From: Chrysochromulina tobinii
Taxonomy: Eukaryota; Haptophyta; Prymnesiales; Chrysochromulinaceae
NCBI GenBank assembly: GCA_001275005.1
Contig: JWZX01003373.1
Coordinates: forward strand, 1 to 64,000
DNA: 64,000 nt
Direction of reading: 5' to 3'
The position numbers and the translations under genes are program-made. The notes beneath the pieces were generated by a model. That model made no database searches, was not told where the DNA came from, and saw only the letters and a program-made list of their open reading frames with translations. Below are positions 30,200 to 39,243 of the stretch, one piece after another (position 1 is the first letter of the stretch; each line of letters opens with the position of its first letter).

Positions 30200-30653
30200 T
30201 TTTGACTAGCACGGCGGTGAAGCGGGAGACGGTCGGCCCCGCGGTCTCTGCTCACGCAATCTTCACACGATCTGGGTGTGAATCTAACGCGGTGAATCTG
30301 GAATCCAATTTGACACACGTGCGAATTTGCACGTCGATTGCGAGCGGGCCGTCGCTCAGAGGGCGCCCCCCTGGGGTGCGTCCGTGTCTGAGATTTGTTT
30401 TGACGTGTCTGAGGTGGCCGAGAGAATGGTTGCGGAGAGAGCAGAGACTGTGTTCGTGGAATGTCTTTTGTATGGAAGCGCGAAAAAGGAATCGACGTCG
30501 TGAGCCTTTTTCCAGCGGTCAGATGGCGCAATAATCCTTCTGAGCGGGTCTCGGACCTCGGAGCTCCCCATGAACGAAACAACTGTAATCGAAACTACTA
30601 CTCTCGGTCTCTCGCAACTGTATCGAAAATTCCCTTTAACATATTAGGCCGAA
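30200..30653. promoter_or_regulatory. Upstream region of katanin p80
   Basis: A 454-bp gap between the katanin start and the end of the next minus-strand gene. It contains TTCACA at 30262-30267 and TGTGAA at 30277-30282, 63 and 78 bp upstream of the katanin ATG. The rest shows no gene. Confidence 0.45.
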
Positions 30654-33600
30654 CTATAACTTCACAGGACTAAAAACAAAGATTAAGCAGAAGCTCAGTG
30701 CGCTATAGCAACACAACGGCAGTGCAATAGCACATTTGTTGCCAAAGCAACAACGTACCATCGAATGTACTATTGCACTGCCGGTCCAGAGCCATCTTGC
30801 CCAAAAAGCCTTCTTGACCGCGCCTAGCAGTAGCGCCGCTTTCCCCCGCGCACCCAGCTCGTTGTGTGAGAGGTCCAGCTGCAATGCCATCCACAGCAAA
30901 CGTAAGGGTCAGTTTAGAACAGATAATGCATCTCAGGGGGTGTCAGTAATCTCTAGTGGCGGCACCCGTGTCAGGGAGCCATTAACGCGCAACGCGAGCT
31001 TGGTGTCCTTGTTATTCTGGATGGCCTTGCAGACTGCGCTTACGCCCTCATCTTCGAGGCAGTTATGGGACAAATCCAGGGCCGTCAGCCCGCCATTGAT
31101 GCGCATGGTGTCGGCGATCGCTGTGATGCCCTCTGCAGTGTGAGTTCCAAAGCCCAAATGATCTTTGCCGCACAGCTGGTTACCTGAGAGGTCCAGCTGC
31201 AAAACCATTCAAAGCAAAGGCAAGGTTTAGAGTAACAGAAAAGGCATCTCTTTGGGGGGGGGGGCAGAAAGCGAACACCTGTGTCAAGGCGCCTCTGACA
31301 AGGTCCGACGAAATGAGGATGGCGTCCCCTGGGCCTAGGCCCTGGATCGCGAAGTCGGCGGTGGACTGGTCGCGCCGGATGCCGCAGAGCGAGATGCCCT
31401 TCTGCTTCGCGACCTCAGCGAGCAACTTGGCGGACTCCACATCAAGCTGATTGCCCAGGAGGTTGGCCACCGTCAGCGCGCTGTTGACGCCAAGAGCGGC
31501 GGCGAGCTCCTTGATGCCCGTCATGTCCATGCCGTAGGTAGTGAGATGATTTGCGGACAGGTCGACGCTCGTCAGCGAGCCTTTGACAAGGTCCGACGAA
31601 ATGAGGATGGCGTCCCCTGGGCCGAGGCGTAGTTTCCGAAAGTCGGCCTCCTTCTGGTCGCGCTTGATGCCGAACAGCATGATGCCCTTCTCGGTGCCGA
31701 TCTTGGCGAGCGTTGTGGCCGACTCAGAATTGAGCCTCGTCTTGAGCGCATCGATCTTAGCGCCACGATCCAGGAGCGCCCGCGCAATCGCTTCACGCCG
31801 ATACTCGCAAGCCACCAGCAGCGCCGTCGTCCCGCGCGGGCCGACCGCGTTCACGACGTCCCCCGCGTGGTCAAGGATAGCCAAGGCCACCTCCTGAGCG
31901 CAGTCATGCCGCGGCCGTCGGCCTGGTCGATCAGCTCCGGCGTTTCGTCGAGGAGCGCTCGAAGCTCGTCGATCTGCCCAAACTGCGCAAACTGCACGTG
32001 CGGCACGACTCCGAGCATGCCTCCCACTGACGGCGCCACGACCGGGAAGGGCCACAGCCGAATCTCGCCGTCCGCGAGGCGCCGCTTACAAAAGCGCAAG
32101 GCCTCCTGCCGTAAGGCCTCCTTCCGCTCGGGCGGGCGGCCCCCAAACGAGCGCTGCAACACCCCGTCGACCTCATGCCATCGGAGCCGCCGATGCCATT
32201 GACCCACCTCGGATCTCGACGGAAAGTACCCGCCGTGTTCCTCGCGGCAGTGAGGGTGCGCGTCGCATCCGCAGGGCATAAAGCACAGCCAGCAGAACGC
32301 CACGTTGCAGCTGCTGCACTTCATTGCGATGCAACCGTCTGGATCCGGGTCGCAGAAGACCTCGCAAGATGGGCAGCTAAGGCCTCGTGGAGCTCTGGCT
32401 GTATCGACTCGGGAGTACACTGCATCTCTCCCTGGCCCGGCGTCTTCGCCGTCTCCGTCGATTCCGCCGTCTCCGTCGATTCCGTCGTCTCCGTTGTCTC
32501 GAGGTAGAGCCGCAGCGCATCTCCGAAGAGAAGGGGCTCGACCATGCTGCGGCAAAAGGAGAATGGCTGATAGTGGGCGCCGAGGCAGTCGAGGGCGCCA
32601 TTCGAGCTGCGCAACTTTGCCGAGCCAGCGAGGCTGCTGACGTACGTTTGAAGGCATGGCGCACAGATCAGGTGGCCCACGGGGCAGGCGAGCCCGCGGC
32701 GTGTGCTGACCTCCTCGAGGCAGATGAGGCACAGTGCTCGCGTGGCGGCCGCTTCAGTAAAGGCCGAAGCAGCCGTGATGAGCGCGCGAAGGCGGGACCA
32801 GCGCTTTGTCGTATGCGGCAGGTCTCCTGCAGGCGTGTGGAGGAGTCCAGCACGCTCATGCGGAGCACGTCTGCGAGCTTGGAGGCCAACTCGTGCATCG
32901 TGAGTTCGAGTGCCTCGCACTTGTGTGCCAGCTCCTGCAGCGCCATGCTCACAGCACGCGGGGCCAATGCTCCGGCGATGGCGAGATCGTAGAGGAGAAG
33001 GCCGACACCGCGCAGGTCGGCATCGCGTGCGAGCGCTTTCTCGCCCAGCGTCGCAGACCGCACGAGCAAGCTGCCACACGGTAGCAGCCACGCGCTCCCA
33101 TCATGGCGGACGCCAACGGCTGCGGGTGTCACCGCGCCGTGCGCCTCTCCTGCCCCGTGCAGAGCGCACAGGCCCACAGCGACTCCGTTGAGCACGGTGA
33201 GGAGCGTCTGCCAGGGGTGGCGTGCGAACCATGGCCCGGTAGCGTCTTCGTCCGCCAAGGTGCCAAGTTCCGGCCACCCGAAGAACAAAGCGCTCTTGGG
33301 ATCCACCGGATGGCGGGCAACCGCGCAGAGCCGTGCCATGTGCGGAAGCAACCCAAGCGAGTGCAGACGGTCGATGGAGACGTCGTCGATGCGCTCGCTC
33401 AGCACCATAGGCATCAGGGGCGCCGAGCTCGGATAGTGGAGGAGGCTGGGAAGATGCAGCACACCGCCGGACGGCGATGCTCGCAGAGCCTCCTCAGCAA
33501 CTCGCCACGGGACTTGCTCGCCACGGGACTTGCTCGCAGACGATTGAGGCGCGAGGAGCCCCACTCGACTCTGGGGACGTACGCCAGGATGGATGCGCCG

Positions 33601-33995
33601 TCGGAGCGCGTCCGCCGCGGAGCGAGCACCTGTGGGGACCTGATGGTGGCTTCGCAAGGAGCGGGGACGGTGGTGGTGGCGGCTCTCCGGGGCAGCATGG
33701 GCACTGGAGCGCCAGGAGCAGCTCGTTTGGCGTCGGGTAGCAGCGCCGCCCTTGTATTGGGGTCGATACGCTGCTCTGAGATCGTGCCCGCGAGGCCTAC
33801 TGGCGTGGCGGCGGCCTCCTCAAACTCATCACGGATGGCCTCATCCTTGTCATCCTTGTCAGCCTTTGCGACTGCAGCGCCCGCGCCGACCATCACACCG
33901 CGCTTGTTTACGTACCAATACGCGATGTACCAGGCCAGCGTGAGCGTGAGCGCCGCCGTCATGAGAGTTCGCAGAGACGTGAAAAGGATCGTCAT
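30654..33995 (-). CDS. Membrane-anchored pseudokinase / RBR-type RING / ankyrin / LRR protein, exon structure partly unresolved
   Basis: Minus-strand segments in order. (A) 33995 to about 33510: signal anchor (MTALTLTLAWYIAYWY-type helix) and linker. (B) about 33550-32870: degenerate kinase fold, with HGAVTPAAVGV for HRD and PCG for DFG, then ARDADLRGVGLLLYDLA. (C) about 32820-32400: RING-like CLICLEEV...CPVGHLICAPCLQTYV. (D) about 32370-31890: RING2/IBR-like CPSCEVFC, DGCIAMKCSSC, FCWLCF, DAHPHC, then the first ankyrin repeat. (E) about 31900-31279: second ankyrin repeat and LRR units. Then exons 30966-31196 and 30654-30878 (LDLSGNQL, LDLSHNEL), joined by clear GT-AG introns of 82 and 87 nt. 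Frame changes A-B, B-C and C-D could be introns of 50, 65 and 44 nt; D-E has no intron solution. A ubiquitin-ligase receptor role is inferred. Confidence 0.6.
31296..31623. repeat. Identical 40-bp direct repeat in LRR units (31296-31335 and 31584-31623)
   Basis: Two perfect 40-bp copies, 288 bp apart, encode GPGDAILISSDLV in successive repeat units. The surrounding units (ending SLTSVDLSANHL and ALTQLDLSGNQL) are also similar, so the 288-bp unit arose by recent duplication. Confidence 0.9.
32447..32500. repeat. 18-bp tandem repeat (about three copies)
   Basis: Copies of CGCCGTCTCCGTCGATTC, the third diverged, lie in the segment between the RING-like and RING2-like regions and encode a Thr/Glu/Ser-rich spacer. 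The period keeps the frame. Confidence 0.8.
33501..33537. repeat. 16-bp tandem repeat at a frame junction
   Basis: Two perfect copies of CTCGCCACGGGACTTG plus a partial third lie exactly where the reading frame of the pseudokinase/RBR gene changes. Sixteen is not a multiple of three, so copy number sets the frame. Confidence 0.9.
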
Positions 33996-34180
33996 TTTTC
34001 TGCTGGTGAGTTTTTCGCGCCAAATATCATGTCGTAAGCACACTTCGCGGTGCGGCGGATGACGTACTTCAAGCGTCCTCTGCGTTGCGCAGCCTTTCCC
34101 AGAATCTGATCTCGGCGGCTTGGTGTGGAACTTGAACGTCTTTGACGTAAACGTGAACGTGAAGTTCAGATAAGGGACCG
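33996..34180. promoter_or_regulatory. Divergent promoter of the RBR/LRR gene and the HVA22-like gene
   Basis: A 185-bp gap between start codons. It has three GTGAA-type words (ACGTGAACGTGAAG, 34149-34162) but no exact TGTGAA. Confidence 0.4.
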
Positions 34181-35936
34181 ATGGGTGATGCCGCTGCCAG
34201 CGCCGCCCTGATGCAGGTGCAAGTGAGGGCAGATGTCACGGCCACAGCGCTGACAGAGGTCACGGCCACAGCGCTGACAGAGGTCACGGCCACAGCGCTG
34301 ACTGAGATGCAGGCCATCGCCTCAGCGACGCGGACGGCGCTGGAGGCGTCATGGGTGGCACTTGCTGCATGGACGAACGTGCTTCATCTAACAGTGCAGC
34401 CGCTCGTTCGCCTCGCTGTCATTGCATGGCCGTCTGTGAGAGACAGCGCCATCACGGGAGCACGCCTTGTAGCTGCCCAGCCACGCACGGTGATAGCCAT
34501 CGAGGCTGCGGTCATCGTCGCTGTGCTACTGCTCTGGCGCGTGATCGTATTCGTCCGCCGGAGGCGCTACATTTATCGCGCCCGCTCCGCGGTGACGCTC
34601 CGTTGCGAGCGCCTTGAGGCATACATTCGCCACCGTTCTCGCCTCCTGGCGTCCGCTTTGCCTCACCTAAGCTTCATCGTGGTCTGCGCATGCTGTGCTC
34701 GCCTGATGAGCTGGATAGGACTGCATGCTCAGGCGCTTGCTTTTTTGGTTTATTGGGAGACATCGCTCGCGACGGGCTTACCGATGTTTCGCTCGCTCTG
34801 GCTTTTGAAAGCCAGCCCTGCTGAGCAAAGGCCGTGCCTACAATACTGGGTGGTGTGGGCGAGCGTGGAGCTGTGCAAGGGCCTGCTGCATGCAGTGCCA
34901 TTCGTGCCGCGGCTGGGCCGCGCGGCACTGCCGCTGCTCGAGCGGTGGTGGCCGCTCACAATACTATACGAGATCCCTTTCTGTGCATACCTCTGGCTCC
35001 AGTTGCCAGGCCGGCGTGGGCTTCACCTCGCGTACGAGTTCGTGGCATGGCACGTTCAACGCCGAGCGGCCCGCATGGGAGAGTGGGTGCCCTCTGTGCC
35101 CGAGCCAGCCAAGGGCGGGCTCCAGATGGTGCTCGCCGCCTTCATCGGCATGAAACTGAGCGCCGACCTGTTCGCTGCAGTGCACGAGGGAAGAGTGTTG
35201 CTCGTGGGCATCATCTTCCTCCTCATGCCCACACAGATCGCCGCCTTTGGCTTGCCGCTGCTCGCGCTCGGGGGGCCGATGCTGCGCTCCATCGAGGCAA
35301 TCGCGTCAGCCCCAGCCAACAGTGGCGCGTCCGCCGCAATCTCAGCCCGGCCAAACGGCGGCACGGAGCCAAGCTCGCAGGCGGCAGCTACTCAGCAGCT
35401 TCGCTACTGGCTTTACCATGCTCTCATGTGGTTTGCGGTGCGCCAACTCGAGCCGGTGCTCGTGTGGATTCCGTTCATGACTCATCTGCAGCTGCTTTTC
35501 GTGCTCTGGCTCCAATGTAACATACTCCAATGGGTCGTGCGTGCGCTGACGCTCGTGCTGGCTGTCGTGCGCGGTTCGCGCCGCCGAGGGGATCGCGCGT
35601 CGGGCGAGGGCGACGACGCTGACAAAGGTAAGCGCCACTGCAGCCTGTCTCCTAACTTGCTCTCCTCGCCTCACAGCTTCTGCATTGTCGTTGACGTTCA
35701 CATGTGTCATTTGCGTGCGTCCAGCAGGTGACGCCGCGGCGGGTGCCGTTCGTCAGCCGCGTCCCAACGCGCTGTACGGCTCGCAACTTTCCCGAAGAGG
35801 AACCTCAAGTGGATCCGGATCCGGAGGCAACGGTAGCAGTGCCGATGACAACGCGGCGGGCGCCACCGATGCCGACGGCGGAAGCAGCAGAAGCGCAGCT
35901 CCAGTCATCACGGCAGGGCGCGTGAAGGCCGAGTGA
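34181..35936 (+). CDS. TB2/DP1/HVA22 (REEP)-like multi-pass membrane protein, two exons
   Basis: Exons 34181-35627 and 35728-35936, joined by a GTAAGC donor (phase 1). The acceptor is a NAGNAG (CCAGCAG), so the intron is 97 or 100 nt and one Ala is optional. The product is about 551 residues. The central hydrophobic part matches the TB2/DP1/HVA22 domain that bends ER membranes: LQYWVVWASVELCKGLLHAV, WWPLTILYEIPFCAYLWLQL, PGRRGLHLAYEFV. A second, weaker copy follows (LRYWLYHALMWFAVRQLEPV, LFVLWLQCNILQW), so the protein may carry two hairpin units. Other hydrophobic helices include IEAAVIVAVLLLWRVIVFV. The N-terminus has a Thr/Ala repeat. The tail from exon 2 is Gly/Ser-rich and soluble. Confidence 0.75.
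34235..34306. repeat. 24-bp tandem repeat, three copies
   Basis: Three copies (the last with two changes) of a unit beginning GTCACGGCCACAGCGCTGAC encode VTATALTE three times at the N-terminus of the HVA22-like protein. The frame is kept. Confidence 0.9.
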
Positions 35937-35949
35937 GGGGCGGCGACGG

Positions 35950-35973
35950 TGTGAACACTAGGTCCCGTGTGAA
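35950..35973. promoter_or_regulatory. Paired TGTGAA elements upstream of adenylate kinase
   Basis: TGTGAAC occurs at 35950-35956 and again at 35968-35974, 60-83 bp before the adenylate kinase start codon and in the same orientation. Confidence 0.45.
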
Positions 35974-36032
35974 CATATTCCGCATTTCTAGGCCTTTTCG
36001 CGAGCAGAGTTGAAATCGTCGGAGATCGCTGA

Positions 36033-36986
36033 ATGGTATTCGTCGCCCTCGCGCTGGCGGGCTTCGTGGCTTCTCCACGCCTGCCAGGACAACCGCAGGC
36101 TGCGCAGCCCTCTCTGGCCCAGCCCACGGGCGGTCACAGCGCCCTACGCACCTCGTCGTGCCATGCTTTTAGCTTCGCAGCTGCTTCACGTCTGTGCGGT
36201 GGCGCTGTCGAGGCGGCGCAGCGCCAACGCACTCCAACGGATCCAAGCATGATGGCTGCGGACTCGAAGACCGTGATGATTCTATTCGGACCGCCTGGTG
36301 CGGGGAAAGGCTCGCAAGCGCCGAAGATTGTCGAGACGCTCAGCATCCCGCAGTTATCCACGGGCGACATGCTCCGCGCCGCTGTTGCAGCCGGCACAGA
36401 GGTGGGCAAGATGGCCAAGGACGTGATGGCGTCAGGCGGTCTGGTCTCGGATGAACTTGTCGTTTCAATTATCCGCGATCGCATCCAGCAGGCCGATTGC
36501 AAGAACGGCTTCATCCTCGATGGCTTTCCACGCACAGTCCCGCAAGCCACAATGCTCGACAAGATGCTCGCTGCGTCCGGTGACAGGGTGAACCTGGTGC
36601 TCGCGTTGGAAGTACCCGACGAGGTGCTCACAGAGCGGATCTGTGGCCGCTGGGTGCATAAGAGCTCTGGCCGCAGCTACCACGTCAAATTTGCCAAGCC
36701 CAAGTCGCTCGCCGAGGGCGCCGCGCCCTCAGCGATGACGATGCTCGACGATGAGACGGGCGAGCCACTCATGCAGCGCGCCGACGACACTGAAGAGGCT
36801 CTCACCAAGCGGCTTCAGAGCTACCGCGATCAGACCGTGCCTATTCTCGCCCACTACGCGCCCACGGGAGTGGTCTCGCGCGTGAATGCGAACGTCCCGC
36901 CATCAGACGTCTGGGCGAGCATCGAAAAGGTTCTTCCCTCACGCTCTGGCGCGTATGAGTACAGTGCAGCCGAGGCCGTTTACTAA
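36033..36986 (+). CDS. AK: Adenylate kinase (AK2-type long form) with N-terminal targeting extension
   Basis: Interconverts ATP + AMP and two ADP. The core begins near residue 78: [15 protein letters not shown] (P-loop), [11 protein letters not shown] (AMP site), FILDGFPRT, and a long LID ([34 protein letters not shown]), the type seen in mitochondrial AK2. About 75 residues precede the core. They start with a hydrophobic, signal-like [14 protein letters not shown] and continue Ser/Ala/Arg/Gln-rich with few acids ([15 protein letters not shown]), as in the bipartite signal-plus-transit leaders of secondary plastids. A mitochondrial presequence is also possible. The insertion in the LID ([11 protein letters not shown]) is slightly longer than usual. 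The enzyme is well supported; its compartment is inference. Confidence 0.93.
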   Translation: MVFVALALAGFVASPRLPGQPQAAQPSLAQPTGGHSALRTSSCHAFSFAAASRLCGGAVEAAQRQRTPTDPSMMAADSKTVMILFGPPGAGKGSQAPKIVETLSIPQLSTGDMLRAAVAAGTEVGKMAKDVMASGGLVSDELVVSIIRDRIQQADCKNGFILDGFPRTVPQATMLDKMLAASGDRVNLVLALEVPDEVLTERICGRWVHKSSGRSYHVKFAKPKSLAEGAAPSAMTMLDDETGEPLMQRADDTEEALTKRLQSYRDQTVPILAHYAPTGVVSRVNANVPPSDVWASIEKVLPSRSGAYEYSAAEAVY

Positions 36987-37831
36987 TGCTGCATCGCGGC
37001 GCGTGAGCCGATGGTCGCCGCGGCGGGCGCTTCAGAGGGTGCGAAGACGACCATGTCGCAACATCAACCCGGAGCGCGCGGCGGTCGTCGGGCGAGTGGA
37101 TTGGCGCGTGGACTCCAGAGCCGAGCCGCGTGTAAGCCGCGTGCGTAGCCCGTGAACAGACCGGAATGTAAGACTCGTCGTCCTGCGAGCTCGGCTGTCG
37201 TGACGGTGTCGCCCGCGGCCAGACAGACGCCGCAGAGCGCAGAGCGCGGCGAGCGGAGGCCGACGGGCGTGGGGGGGAGCCAGCAAAAGCATTAGCACGT
37301 CCGGAACGAGGACAGCCCCTCTCGACGCCTGGCGAAATGCACAATCTTATATACAATCATAAGATGAATTTCCAGTTTTCATGTTCGGAATGACTCATCG
37401 AAAAGACTGCGGATGAGCGCGGACGTACGTCCGCCGGGACCCGGGTGGCGCGGGTGCGACCGCGTCCCGGGTCGTGCGGCCGCGCGGGCCGCTTTTCCCC
37501 GGCGCGGCGGACCGCGCGTCCCGGGTGCCGATCCGAGACCCGCAAAGAGAACCAGCAGGCACCACCACTGCCTTCACCGCGTGCGCCGTGGCGTGTCTGA
37601 CGCGACCGGAAAATAAACGCCAGAAGCCGCTTTCGCGCATGTATGGGAACGGCAACGGGTACCCGCGTGGAGCTCGTAAACTGGTGTGTGCGCCGATGAA
37701 AGTCATCAGTCACGATCGCCGTCTCTTCGGCACGACACCCGTCGTATAGTAACGGCACACCTGTCGTCGCGCTACCAACGAGAGCCTGGAGCCATCATCG
37801 TGCCGAAACCATAAAGAGGCAGAGGCCGCGT
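36987..37831. other. Convergent intergenic region between adenylate kinase and a methyltransferase-like gene
   Basis: 845 bp without a supported gene. An AT-rich spot (37340-37385, with CTTATATACAATCATAAG forming a near palindrome) is followed by an extremely GC-rich block at about 37415-37545. This is the same two-part layout as other convergent gaps. Confidence 0.45.
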
Positions 37832-39067
37832 TCACTGAAAGCGTTCACTGCCACTGACGATCGTGGATGCTCTCCTCCACGCGCCCACCATGCGCGAGCG
37901 GTATACGGCGATCGTTGTAAGCACCAGCAAAAGGGCTCCGAACTGCAATACTGGAATGCCCGCCGCGGGCAGAGGGGTGTACACACTGATTCCGCTCGCC
38001 CAAGGTGTGAGCTCCGATGGTGGCGCGGGGAGCACTGTAGCAGTTACAGCAGCAGCTTCGGCGCCAGCAGGCGCTTCAGGATCCGATGGTCGCTCTGAAG
38101 AGCTCGGATCCGAAGACTCGGACTGCGTCTTTTGTATGATGATCGTCGAGTCGAGGCCGCCGCCCGCGTGCGCGCCTGTGATCGTGTAAAACCATGCGTT
38201 GTTATCCAGGATGCGCTCGATGGCGAACGGCAGGCCGGGACCAAGGGAGAGCGCCTCCCTTGCGGCTTGTTGATTTGCTATGGTGGGGATCAGCCGCTTG
38301 ATAAAGGGGTGTTCGGACGGTCTCTGCACGTAGTGACACTCGTGGCCACAGTTGGTGTTGTTGGTCGGCGCTCGACGCTCTTGATCCGCCCCAGCTGCGC
38401 CTCGCATCCATGGGAGTGCGCCGATAGTCAGGTCTTCGATGATGTAGAAGCCGCCGTCTTGCAGACGTGGCCACAACGCTTCCAAAGCGACGAGCTGGTG
38501 AGCAAGCGCGTGGGATGCATCATCGATGATCACGTCGACACCGCCCGCTGGCAGCGGCAGCTCAAGCAACATCGTGCGATTTGACGAATCGACGCCGAAA
38601 AGCGGGTGCACACGCGGGGCCGTCCACACATTCGCATCGTCAAGGCAGCCATGGCGGCGCTTCTGTCGAATGGCCCACGCAAACTGCTTCTTGTCCGAAA
38701 ATCGCGTCACGTCCACATCAACGATCCAAAAGTGCGCGCGCGGAAAGTACTCCCTCCATGCATTGAGACTAGCTGCGGTCTCGTCACCAACACCGAGCTC
38801 TAGGATGTTTTGGACGCGCCAACGAATAGGTCGCAGAACCGTGTCATAAGCAGCGCCGTAGTTGTGCTTCGACAGCCAGTATGTGCCCTTGTCGGAGCAG
38901 TATTTGTTGAACAGCGTGTTGAGCATGGAGTTGTGGTGCTGCGCCTTCCGATTTGGAAGACACGCTGCGCCTTGCGTCTTGAAGCAGTCAGGGAAGCCTT
39001 CCTCAGTCCAGAGGAGCACGATTGGTAACGACGCAAGAACTATCGACATGTAAAGGACACGCGGCAT
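37832..39067 (-). CDS. Membrane-anchored SAM-dependent methyltransferase-like protein
   Basis: 411 residues with one hydrophobic segment at each end (VLYMSIVLASLPIVLLW, VLQFGALLLVLTTIAVY), so the domain may face a lumen. The central part has a class I methyltransferase layout of the CmcI/rhamnosyl-O-methyltransferase type: NKYCSDKGTYWLSKHNYGAA, NILELGVGDETAASLNAW (SAM-binding motif I), HFWIVDVDV, VDVIIDDASHALAHQLVALE and GGFYIIEDLT. Proteins with this CSDKGT...DDASH pattern often sit in polysaccharide or secondary-metabolite clusters. The start at 39067 (MPRVLYMS) is preferred to an ATG 44 codons upstream because it opens on the membrane helix. Substrate unknown. TGTGAA occurs twice upstream (39160, 39180). 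Confidence 0.72.
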   Translation of the reverse strand: MPRVLYMSIVLASLPIVLLWTEEGFPDCFKTQGAACLPNRKAQHHNSMLNTLFNKYCSDKGTYWLSKHNYGAAYDTVLRPIRWRVQNILELGVGDETAASLNAWREYFPRAHFWIVDVDVTRFSDKKQFAWAIRQKRRHGCLDDANVWTAPRVHPLFGVDSSNRTMLLELPLPAGGVDVIIDDASHALAHQLVALEALWPRLQDGGFYIIEDLTIGALPWMRGAAGADQERRAPTNNTNCGHECHYVQRPSEHPFIKRLIPTIANQQAAREALSLGPGLPFAIERILDNNAWFYTITGAHAGGGLDSTIIIQKTQSESSDPSSSERPSDPEAPAGAEAAAVTATVLPAPPSELTPWASGISVYTPLPAAGIPVLQFGALLLVLTTIAVYRSRMVGAWRRASTIVSGSERFQ

Positions 39068-39243
39068 GGCCCGTGAGCACCCGGCGTCCCCTAGTCGGCC
39101 GCCGCGGCCGCGATTACACCGGCCACAGGCACAGCGGCTCCGAGAAAAGGACCCGCAGCTGTGAAAACGAAGAGCCGTCTGTGAAATCTTCTCAGTCACG
39201 GGACTTTATCTATATACGCCGCGGTAGTGTGTCACCTTCGTAT
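39068..39243. promoter_or_regulatory. Upstream region of the methyltransferase-like gene
   Basis: 176 bp, also holding the 3' end of the PPR gene. TGTGAA occurs at 39160-39165 and 39180-39185. An AT-rich stretch (TTTATCTATATACG) lies at 39204-39218. Confidence 0.4.
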
